From Bacteroidales bacterium (GTDB taxonomy: Bacteria; Bacteroidota; Bacteroidia; Bacteroidales; Muribaculaceae): 10,973 bases of DNA. The stretch is from positions 1-10,973 of the forward strand of contig SFOK01000085.1 of NCBI GenBank assembly GCA_004552395.1. Reading direction: 5' to 3'. Under the pieces are notes generated by a model. The model did not search any database, was not told where the DNA came from, and saw nothing but the letters and a program-made list of their open reading frames with translations. Shown one piece after another: positions 1 to 6,112 of the stretch (positions within the stretch are counted from its first letter, which is position 1; every line of letters starts with the position of its first letter). Made by a program: the position numbers and the translations under genes.

Positions 1-469
1 CAATCTTGTCAGTTTGTTCCCAGGGCATATCCTTGGTATTTAAGCCAAAATGGCCATATGCGGCAGTTTTGCGGTAAATAGGCCGGCGTAAATCAAAATT
101 GGCAATGATAGCTGCCGGACGAGCGTCAAATATTTCGGTTACAGCCTGGCAAAGACGGCTGTCGGCTACCTTGCCCGTGCCAAAGGTATCTACCATGACC
201 GATACAGGCTCGGCCACACCGATAGCATAAGCCAGCTGCACTTCGGCACGGTCTGCCAGGCCGGCAGCCACGATATTCTTTGCCACATAACGGGCAGCAT
301 AAGCACCGGAACGGTCAACCTTCGTTGGATCCTTGCCGGAGAAAGCGCCGCCGCCATGACGAGCCATGCCGCCATAGGTGTCAACAATAATCTTGCGGCC
401 TGTCAGGCCGCAGTCACCCTGAGGGCCGCCGATAACGAACTTGCCGGTAGGGTTGATGAAATACTTGGT
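1..469 (-). CDS. metK: S-adenosylmethionine synthetase, C-terminal part only (partial at both ends)
   Basis: MetK makes S-adenosylmethionine from methionine and ATP in the cytoplasm. Read leftwards, this stretch gives the central and C-terminal MetK motifs in order: INPTGKFVIGGPQGD, LTGRKIIVDTYGG, RHGGGAFSGKDPTKVDRS, YAARYVAKNIVAAGLADR, YAIGVAEPVSV, FGTGKV, RRPIYRKTAAYGHFG and MPWEQTDKI. The gene runs off the left edge, probably 10-20 codons before its natural stop. Its first ~60% is absent, including the N-terminal HPDK region that supplies active-site residues, so this piece cannot be a working enzyme alone. It is preceded in frame, without a stop, by deoC. From family knowledge, Bacteroidota MetK is longer and usually reads GGPHGD and YGGKGAHGG here; GGPQGD with YGGMARHGG is the Proteobacteria/Firmicutes pattern. 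The first 60 bases are about 42% GC by count, lower than deoC. Family call is certain; its place in this genome is doubtful. Confidence 0.93.
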
Positions 470-478
470 CTCCTCGCC
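458..478. other. deoC/metK junction, probable chimeric assembly breakpoint
   Basis: On the minus strand the codons here read L-G-E-E-T-K-Y-F and then I-N-P-T-G. The tetrapeptide TKYF (458-469) fits both the expected C-terminus of a Bacteroidota DeoC and the residues just before INPTG in MetK (TKFF in E. coli). Codon by codon from 431 to 532 the frame is unbroken. A short identical stretch shared by two unrelated genes is the classic place for a false k-mer join. A real fusion is possible but would lack the MetK N-terminal domain. The exact breakpoint cannot be placed better than within this shared stretch. Confidence 0.75.
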
Positions 479-1333
479 CAGAATAGAGCTCAGGAGGCTG
501 TTGGCCAGACTCGACGCACCCAGACGGAACAGATCATGGCAGAGCCACTCGTCGCCGAGCACCTCTTTCACAATGGCGTAATAGCGCAGAGCGTCGGCTG
601 TAGTGCGCACACCGCCCGCGGCCTTGAAACCGACCTTGCGGCCCGTACGCTCATAGTATTCCTTGATGCAGCGGCACATCACATAAGCGGCCGGGAGCGT
701 GGCACCCTCGTAGATCTTGCCTGTCGACGTCTTTATGAAGTCGGCGTCGCTATACATGGCCAGAACAGATGCCTTGCGTATATTCTCGTAGCTCTTCAGA
801 GCGCCTGTCTCCAGGATCACTTTCAGCTTGCCGCTCTTGATGGTGTGGCGTATCTCTATGATCTCATCGGTGAGGTCCTCGTAGTTTTCGTCGAAGAAAT
901 AGCCCAGGTTCATCACGATATCCACCTCATCGGCGCCTCCGGCCACTGCCAGTGCCGTGTCGGCAATCTTCACCGGAAGGAAAGTCTGCGACGAAGGGAA
1001 TCCGGCCGCTACCACACAGACATCCACCTCGGGCACCTCCAGATGTGTGCTCACCACTTCGGCGAAGTTACTGTAGACGCAGATCGAAGCCACATTGGGC
1101 AGCTGCGGATAATCGTTGTCGAAATCGTTGACACGCTCCGTGAATTTGGCCACACTGCGCACTGTATCGGTGGTGCTCAGTGTAGTGAGATCCACTGAGT
1201 TGAACAGAAATTTGTACACCTCGGGCGAGGCATACTGTTCGGCGTTGTCTGTAATTTTTGCCACTGCCGCATCGATAGTTTCGGCGTCGGTGGGGAAGTT
1301 GATGGCCTTGAGGGCTTCCTGATATTTATCCAT
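458..1333 (-). CDS. deoC: deoxyribose-phosphate aldolase, no stop codon of its own
   Basis: DeoC cleaves 2-deoxyribose-5-phosphate to glyceraldehyde-3-phosphate and acetaldehyde, the last step of deoxynucleoside breakdown, in the cytoplasm. The protein starts at ATG 1333 (MDKYQEALKAINFPTDAET). Visible class I aldolase landmarks are VASICVYSNF, the acid/base Asp in GADEVDIVMN (D138), the Schiff-base Lys in DFIKTSTGK (K201), and the second active-site Lys in VGFKAAGGVRTT (K237). The C-terminal helix FRLGASSLANSLLSSI follows, and by family comparison the protein should end about at LGEETKYF (residue 292). Instead of a stop the frame continues into metK motifs. All catalytic parts are present, so the DeoC portion looks functional; only its last few residues and its stop are uncertain. 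No Shine-Dalgarno precedes the ATG, as is usual in Bacteroidota. Confidence 0.93.
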
Positions 1334-1506
1334 GGTAATGAAATTTTGTTTCAGATTGCAACTGAATTATTTGTTTCGGGAAATGTAGATCTTGATTAAC
1401 AGACTCTAATGCTTGCGGCTCTAATGAGATGGCGGTTTGCCGGCAGCTCCGCGCTGAAAAATTAACACTCCCGCGCGGGCAAAAGTTTTGCGCCCCTAAG
1501 GGCTTG
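1334..1506. other. intergenic region upstream of deoC, downstream of the response regulator gene
   Basis: This gap holds no ORF that looks like a gene. On the minus strand, TACATTTC at 1387-1380 is one base off the Bacteroidota -7 box TAnnTTTG and would give a deoC leader of about 40 nt, but no -33 TTTG is at the expected distance. An 8-bp direct repeat, CTCTAATG, occurs at 1404-1411 and 1419-1426. Next to the response regulator stop are a perfect 10-bp palindrome CCCGCGCGGG (1470-1479) and the hairpin listed separately. Confidence 0.5.
1477..1495 (-). terminator. weak hairpin after the response regulator gene
   Basis: On the minus strand, 12 bases past the regulator's stop, GGGC-GC-AAAA-C-TTTT-GCCC can fold with a 2-nt bulge. 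The core GCAAAAGTTTTGC (plus strand 1479-1491) is an exact inverted repeat. A T-rich run, TTAATTTTT, comes only after a further GC palindrome, so the match to a rho-independent terminator is poor. It could instead be a protein-binding palindrome. Confidence 0.3.
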
Positions 1507-2271
1507 TCACTCGAGCATCGAGAAAAACCGCTCTCGGTACGCGTCGGTCACCGGAATCAGCTCGGCTCCTATGGTGATTCGCGACCTCTCCACGGCATCT
1601 ACCTTCCCCACATTCACGATGTAAGATTTGTGGACCCGGCAGAACCGGCCCGACGGCAGCCTCTCCTCGAGCGCCTTCATGGTGGACAGCGCTGTGACAG
1701 GCGCACGCCTCCCCTCCAGAAAGATGCTCACATAATCACCCAACCCTTTCAAATACAGTATCGAAGCGGTGTCCACACGAACCATCCTGTAGTCGCACTT
1801 CACGAATATGAACTCCTGATCGTACTGCCTCCGCTCCTCCTCGGGCAGCGGCGGAGGCGCCTCGTGGCCTCCCTCCTGCTGCTCGGCCACCGCCTCTCTG
1901 GCACGCCCGGCCGCCTCGAGAAAACGGTTGTATGTGATCGGCTTCAGTATATAGTCGAAAGCATGGACGGCATACGAATCGAAAGCGTAGTCGCGGAAAG
2001 CTGTGGTGAAGATTATCTTCGTGGACGGGTCGGCGAAGCCGGCAAGCTGAAGACCGCTCATCCCGGGCATATCCACATCGAGAAAAAGCAGGTCCACCTC
2101 CCCCGAGAAATGCTTGAGCGCCTCGGCGGGTGACAAATATGAGCCCGCAAGCTCCAGAAAATCCGTTCGATCTATGAAGCTCTCAAGCAGCTTCACGGCG
2201 AGAGGCTCGTCGTCCACTACCATGCAGCGTAGCTTCCCGCCGTTCCCGGCTGTCCGGTCTGTTTTATTCAT
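1507..2271 (-). CDS. LytTR-family response regulator
   Basis: This is a cytoplasmic two-component response regulator: an N-terminal receiver domain (about residues 14-125) and a C-terminal LytTR DNA-binding domain (about 150-254). The receiver has the acidic pair DD at 20-21 (MVVDDEPLA), the phospho-acceptor D65 in LFLDVDMPGMSG, a conserved Thr at 89-90 (IIFTTA), and K110 in FDYILKP. The LytTR part shows FIFVKCDYRMVRVD, ILYLKGLGDYVSIF and FCRVHKSYIVN, the usual landmarks of the LytR/AlgR/AgrA class. Length (254 aa) is typical. The linker carries a short low-complexity EQQEGGHEAPPPLPEEE stretch. The gene follows the histidine kinase gene by 67 bases on the same strand, so the kinase is the likely phosphate donor. 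The start at 2271 is the first Met; M17 is too close to the receiver core to be preferred. The target genes are not known; the divergent outer-membrane receptor is the natural candidate. Confidence 0.95.
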   Translation of the reverse strand: MNKTDRTAGNGGKLRCMVVDDEPLAVKLLESFIDRTDFLELAGSYLSPAEALKHFSGEVDLLFLDVDMPGMSGLQLAGFADPSTKIIFTTAFRDYAFDSYAVHAFDYILKPITYNRFLEAAGRAREAVAEQQEGGHEAPPPLPEEERRQYDQEFIFVKCDYRMVRVDTASILYLKGLGDYVSIFLEGRRAPVTALSTMKALEERLPSGRFCRVHKSYIVNVGKVDAVERSRITIGAELIPVTDAYRERFFSMLE

Positions 2272-2338
2272 TTTGTTTAACTGATGTATAATATACTTGA
2301 TATCAATTCTTTGTCAAAGCGTCACCGAGTGCCGCCCT

Positions 2339-3346
2339 TTACTCGCCGCAGGGGATTTCGAGCACCGCTTTGTAGCATCCGTCGGCCTCGCCCGTTTCGA
2401 GCCTGTAGTTGCCGGGGAACTGTATGTCGAGTCTCCGCTTCAGGTTCTTAAGCCCCACGCGGTGGCTCACCTGCGTGCGGGCGCTCTCAGGCAGCAGCGA
2501 GTTGGTCACCTCGAAACGGAAAAGGCCGCCCTCGGCCGACGCCTTCACCTCGATGAAGCAGTCCATCGAACTGGCCGCACCGTGCTTGAACGCGTTCTCC
2601 ATCAGCGTGATGATGAGCATCGGCGGTATCTCGCCCTCCGGATTCTCGGGAAAATCCACACTCACGCGCAGCCTGTCAGTGTAGCGCAGCCGCATCAAAG
2701 TGATGTAATTCTCGATCAGCTCGAGCTCGCCTCTCACCGGCACAATATCGCGCGAGCCCTCTTTCAGGATATGGCGCATCATCTCCGAGAGAGTAGCCAG
2801 GGCGTTCTGGGCAAGCTCCGGGTCTATGGCCGTCAGCGCCGAGATATTGTTGAGCGAGTTGAACAGGAAGTGCGGGTTGAGCTGCGCCTTGAGCTGTTCG
2901 GTCTCCATGCGCGCTATCTCCTCCTGCTGCGCCCGGCGCTCCTTCTCCAGCGAACGGTTCCGCTGCACGGACCGCAGCGCGAAGGCCACGGCCACGAAGA
3001 ACACCAGCGAGACCGCCACAAGCACTATCGCGGCTATAAACACCAGAGCCATAGGTGCCGTCGGACCATTTGCTTCGCTCTCTTCAAACGATATGCTGTC
3101 GTAGCAAAGGTATGCGGCAGCAAACAGGATTGTCATGACATTCACCCACACGAACGGGCGCCATTTGTGCCGGTTGAACATGCGCGGTATAAGCCAGAGG
3201 TAGTTCACATAGAACACCACCGCCCACACACCCATAGGCACAATCCAGCTCATCAGGATATCTGCATCCATGCCCGTGCTCATCCACAGAAACAGCGGTA
3301 TTAGCGACAATATACACCACATGCCCGTCTGTATGAGGCTCGACAT
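2339..3346 (-). CDS. LytS/YehU-type sensor histidine kinase
   Basis: This is an inner-membrane sensor kinase of the His_kinase (PF06580) family that normally pairs with LytTR regulators. The first ~125 residues form four hydrophobic segments (about 4-22, 33-54, 66-84 and 100-124) with only short loops, so there is no obvious periplasmic sensor domain. A basic coiled stretch (125-152) leads to the phospho-acceptor His159 in QLNPHFLFNSLNNI. The ATP-binding half shows the N-box-like LMENAFKHG (around N251) and the glycine motif VGLKNLKRRL (297-306). The first Gly of the usual G.GIGL motif is replaced: the sequence reads SHRVGL. Length (335 aa) is normal. It is first in a two-gene operon with the response regulator and divergent from the barrel receptor. 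The stimulus cannot be told from the sequence; it may be sensed within the membrane or through a partner protein. Confidence 0.95.
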   Translation of the reverse strand: MSSLIQTGMWCILSLIPLFLWMSTGMDADILMSWIVPMGVWAVVFYVNYLWLIPRMFNRHKWRPFVWVNVMTILFAAAYLCYDSISFEESEANGPTAPMALVFIAAIVLVAVSLVFFVAVAFALRSVQRNRSLEKERRAQQEEIARMETEQLKAQLNPHFLFNSLNNISALTAIDPELAQNALATLSEMMRHILKEGSRDIVPVRGELELIENYITLMRLRYTDRLRVSVDFPENPEGEIPPMLIITLMENAFKHGAASSMDCFIEVKASAEGGLFRFEVTNSLLPESARTQVSHRVGLKNLKRRLDIQFPGNYRLETGEADGCYKAVLEIPCGE

Positions 3347-3355
3347 ATGGCGCTC

Positions 3356-3363
3356 CGAAATTA
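3356..3363 (-). promoter_or_regulatory. candidate -7 box for the kinase-regulator operon
   Basis: On the minus strand TAATTTCG (3363 to 3356) differs at one base from the Bacteroidota -7 consensus TAnnTTTG. It would start transcription only a few bases before the kinase ATG (3346), giving a very short leader. No -33 TTTG is seen at the expected distance, so support is modest. It overlaps the plus-strand box of the divergent receptor gene by two bases. Confidence 0.3.
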
Positions 3364-3369
3364 ACTTTG
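3362..3369 (+). promoter_or_regulatory. candidate -7 box for the outer-membrane receptor gene
   Basis: TAACTTTG is an exact match to the Bacteroidota -7 consensus TAnnTTTG. It would place the start of the mRNA near 3375-3378 and give a leader of roughly 75-80 nt that contains the 3388-3403 hairpin. The -33 position has no clear TTTG. A weaker alternative is TAGAATTG at 3417-3424, which would give a leader of about 25 nt without the hairpin. Confidence 0.45.
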
Positions 3370-3387
3370 CAGCATAAAAAAGTTTTT

Positions 3388-3403
3388 ACCCCGCTCCCGG
3401 GGT
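3388..3403 (+). repeat. GC-rich hairpin in the receptor gene leader
   Basis: ACCCCG (3388-3393) and CGGGGT (3398-3403) form a perfect 6-bp stem with the 4-nt loop CTCC. It lies 50 bases before the ATG at 3454. On the minus strand the stem is followed by AAAAACTTTTTT, so it could act as a terminator for transcription leaving the receptor gene backwards. On the plus strand it would sit in the 5' leader. Confidence 0.45.
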
Positions 3404-3453
3404 CTCTCTCCCATCTTAGAATTGTTTCATTTCAACCCAAAACTATCCCACAT

Positions 3454-5733
3454 ATGAGAAGCATCCTCTTGATATCCCTCGCGGTCCTCGGTCTCGTCCC
3501 GGCCTCAGCTCTGGTTCAGCAACGCGCCGCCCCGCAGCAACCCGAAGCTGCTCCCGCCGATTCCATAGTCTACTCTCAGTCCGACTCCATTCCCAATTTC
3601 GACGACGACGCCTCGATGCTCGACGAGTTTGTGGTCGTCACCCGCAAGAAGCTCGTCAAGATGGACGCCGAGAAACTGACCTACGACGCTTCGCAGGATC
3701 CCGACGCCCAGTCGCTCTCGACCCTCGAGATACTGCGCCGCGTCCCAATGGTCTCTGTCGACGGCCAGGACAACATCTCCGTCAACGGCAAGTCGGATTT
3801 CCGGATCTACGTCAACGGCAAGCCCAATCAGATGCTCTCCTCCGATCCGGGCAAGATGCTCAAGACTATCCCGGCCTCTACCATCGACCATTTCGAGGTC
3901 ATCAACAATCCCGGCGCCAAATACGACGCCGAGGGTGTGGGCGGTATCCTCAACATCGTGCTCAAAAAGACCGGATCGCTCGACGGCTTCACGGCCACTT
4001 TCACCGGAACCACCGGAACCACCGTGCAGCAGGGCTCTGTCTACGCCATGGCCCAGCGCGACAAGGTCTCTCTCACGGCCAACGCCAACGTGTTGCACTA
4101 CTCCAACCCCGCCATGCGCTCTTCCTCGGTGCGCTCGGACATGAGCACCGGCTCGGTGCTCACCAACGATATGCGGACCAAGAATCAGTTCAACAGCTTC
4201 TCGGCATCTCTGACTGCCGACTATAAGCCTACCGACGCCGACTACTTCGCCGTGAGCGGATCAGTGAACCGCTCCCCCTTCCGCCTCTGGAGCACCGGCA
4301 CCACGAACATGTTCGCTCCCTCCGCCGCCGTTGCCGCATCGGAGCTCCTCTACGGCTACGGCATGGTAAACAACGTCCGCAACCTCAGCGTCGGTGTGAA
4401 CGCCTCGGCTGACTATTCCCACACTTTCCGCGGCAACTCCGACAATCTCCTCCAGCTCGCCTACCGCTTCAGCACCAACCCGAGCCACTCGCAGGCCTTC
4501 AACACTTTCTCGGCCCTCGCCAACGGCGAGATGTATATCCCAGAGAACTACGGCACTGACTCCCGCACCAACATGATAGAGCATATAGGCCAGGCCGACT
4601 ATTCCTACCCGCTCGGCGAGCGTCACATCTTCGGCATCGGCTCCAAGATGACATTCCGCCGCTCCCTCTCCGAGGACTCGGGCCACCGATTCCGCCACCA
4701 CACCACCATTTCGGCCGCTTACCTCACCTACGGCCTCAAAGCCGGACTCTTCTCCCTCAACGCCGGAGCCCGCTGGGAACACACCTACCAGTCATCCGAC
4801 GCCGTGGCCGGTCATCAGGCATTCCATACGGACTACGACAACTTCGTGCCCAACCTCACCCTCACCTACGCCTTCACGCCCTTCCGTACCCTCTCCGCCG
4901 GATACAATATGCGTATCTCGCGCCCCGGCATCGAATACCTCGACCCGTTTGTCAACAACGACGACCCACTCGCCGTAACCACCGGCAACCCGTCGCTCAC
5001 CGCCGAGAAATACCACAACCTCAACCTCACCTACTCCTCTATGTGGGGCGGACTGATGCTCAACGCCCAGGCCGGCTACTCCTTCTCCAACGACGGCCTC
5101 GCCACTCTGCTCACCATCCGCGACGGCGTCACTTACACCACTTACACCAACTCGATGCGCAACCGCCAGTTCAACCTCGGGCTCTTCCTCAACTACACGC
5201 TTGGCCTCAAGACCCGCATCATGCTCTCCTCGCAGACCTCGTTCGTATCCATGCGTGTGCCGGGCACTTCGCAAGCCAACCACGGCTGGTCGCAGAATAT
5301 CATGGGCGGCCTGCAGCAGACGCTCCCCTGGGACCTGCAGCTCGGTGTGAACCTCTTCGCCTCCACACCGCGCAAGGACCTCACCATTGACGGTCCCTCA
5401 TTCTTCATGCACATGCTCTCTGTCTCCAAGTCGTTCCTCTCTGACCGCCTCAACCTCAGCCTCGTGGTTGTGAACCCCTTCGAGGACTGCTCCAGACTCA
5501 AGATCAGCCAGCTCGGCCAGAACATGCGCAACAATGTCACCCTCAAGATGGATATGCGCAGCGTCATGTTCACCGTCTCCTACCGCATCGGCTCGCTCAA
5601 ACCGCGCCGGGCCAAGACCCGCGACCTCGACTCCGACATAGCTCCCGCGCAGGGAGGCATCGACTCCTCCACCGGTATGGGCGGCTCAGGCATTCCCGCA
5701 GGCTCAACCCCCTCAACTACCCCCGGCCTCTAA
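3454..5733 (+). CDS. TonB-dependent-receptor-like outer-membrane beta-barrel protein
   Basis: This is an outer-membrane protein with a plug domain and a large beta barrel, of the Bacteroidota outer-membrane beta-barrel (PF14905) type. The start at ATG 3454 gives 759 aa and a clean signal peptide (MRSILLISLAVLGLVPASA, cut near 19/20). The frame stays open upstream to a TTG at 3367, but that would put 29 unrelated residues before the signal peptide. After a short linker (20-55) the plug runs about 56-172: LDEFVVVTRKKLVKMDAEK, LEILRRVPMVSVDGQDNISV, IYVNGKPNQML, IDHFEVINNPGAKYDAEGVGG. The barrel spans about 175-712, rich in alternating strands such as FNSFSASLTADYKP and a late ISRPGIEYLDPFVNNDDP motif. 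There is no N-terminal carboxypeptidase-regulatory-like domain, and no SusD partner gene follows. After the last strand (VMFTVSYRI) comes a ~47-residue Arg/Lys then Gly/Ser/Thr/Pro-rich tail. The substrate is unknown. Confidence 0.9.
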   Translation: MRSILLISLAVLGLVPASALVQQRAAPQQPEAAPADSIVYSQSDSIPNFDDDASMLDEFVVVTRKKLVKMDAEKLTYDASQDPDAQSLSTLEILRRVPMVSVDGQDNISVNGKSDFRIYVNGKPNQMLSSDPGKMLKTIPASTIDHFEVINNPGAKYDAEGVGGILNIVLKKTGSLDGFTATFTGTTGTTVQQGSVYAMAQRDKVSLTANANVLHYSNPAMRSSSVRSDMSTGSVLTNDMRTKNQFNSFSASLTADYKPTDADYFAVSGSVNRSPFRLWSTGTTNMFAPSAAVAASELLYGYGMVNNVRNLSVGVNASADYSHTFRGNSDNLLQLAYRFSTNPSHSQAFNTFSALANGEMYIPENYGTDSRTNMIEHIGQADYSYPLGERHIFGIGSKMTFRRSLSEDSGHRFRHHTTISAAYLTYGLKAGLFSLNAGARWEHTYQSSDAVAGHQAFHTDYDNFVPNLTLTYAFTPFRTLSAGYNMRISRPGIEYLDPFVNNDDPLAVTTGNPSLTAEKYHNLNLTYSSMWGGLMLNAQAGYSFSNDGLATLLTIRDGVTYTTYTNSMRNRQFNLGLFLNYTLGLKTRIMLSSQTSFVSMRVPGTSQANHGWSQNIMGGLQQTLPWDLQLGVNLFASTPRKDLTIDGPSFFMHMLSVSKSFLSDRLNLSLVVVNPFEDCSRLKISQLGQNMRNNVTLKMDMRSVMFTVSYRIGSLKPRRAKTRDLDSDIAPAQGGIDSSTGMGGSGIPAGSTPSTTPGL

Positions 5734-6112
5734 TCGGTTCTGCCTTTTCCCTCCGCCCCTCACAGGTCCCTCGAAACAGTTTCCATATTCATATAGTTAG
5801 CGACTGCGGGCTGCGCATCTTCCCTTACGCGGCCCGTTGCCGCTTCTTCCCGTCCTGCCTCTCCTCTCCATCCCCCATTCTCGTCTGCGAAAAATTTTTT
5901 GTTCTTGCCGCGAGCTTTAGCGAAGCGTCCTCCAACTTGTCCGCGATTCGGGCCTATTTTCTCAATTTTAACATAAAATTAACACTTCAAGCAGATATTA
6001 TTTCCTCCTTTAAGCGTTAATATATAAGATCCCTGCGGACAGTGCCCGCTGCATCCGGCTCTCCTCTCGCAGGCAATCACCTGTATATCAACCCAATAAG
6101 CGACTACTCATT
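5734..6112. other. intergenic region between the receptor gene and rnr
   Basis: 379 bases without a recognisable gene. The first half is pyrimidine-rich and holds a hairpin at 5807-5836. The second half (about 5950-6030) is AT-rich and probably carries the rnr promoter, but I find no convincing TAnnTTTG box with a -33 element. An AT-only inverted repeat, AATTTTA-ACA-TAAAATT, lies at 5964-5980. No Shine-Dalgarno precedes the rnr ATG. Confidence 0.6.
5807..5836 (+). terminator. hairpin downstream of the receptor gene, possible terminator
   Basis: CGGGCTGCG (5807-5815) pairs with CGCGGCCCG (5828-5836) as a 9-bp stem with one G-T wobble and a 12-nt loop. It lies about 75 bases after the receptor stop codon. 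The following TTGCCGCTTCTTCCC is only moderately T-rich, so termination here is plausible but not strong. Confidence 0.35.

Noticed and set aside
356..1198. 280-codon plus-strand frame across the deoC/metK region
   Set aside because: The minus strand carries unmistakable DeoC and MetK motifs over the same bases; this frame even crosses the chimeric junction.
2297..3304. 335-codon plus-strand frame opposite the histidine kinase
   Set aside because: The kinase on the minus strand has all family motifs; the plus-strand product is a His/Arg-rich sequence with no domain, so it is a shadow frame.
3360..3371. Possible LytTR-type binding site (AAAGTTAAT on the minus strand)
   Set aside because: It fits the loose published half-site, but no second copy lies at the expected 12-13-base spacing, and it overlaps the promoter box, where such short AT-rich matches are common.
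3367..3453. Upstream TTG start adding 29 residues to the outer-membrane receptor
   Set aside because: The added residues would precede a well-formed signal peptide that begins at ATG 3454, and the TTG overlaps the predicted -7 box.
6004..6011. CCTCCTTT identical to the 3' end of 16S rRNA upstream of rnr
   Set aside because: An 8-base match in pyrimidine-rich DNA; on the opposite strand it would be a Shine-Dalgarno, but only a six-codon frame follows.
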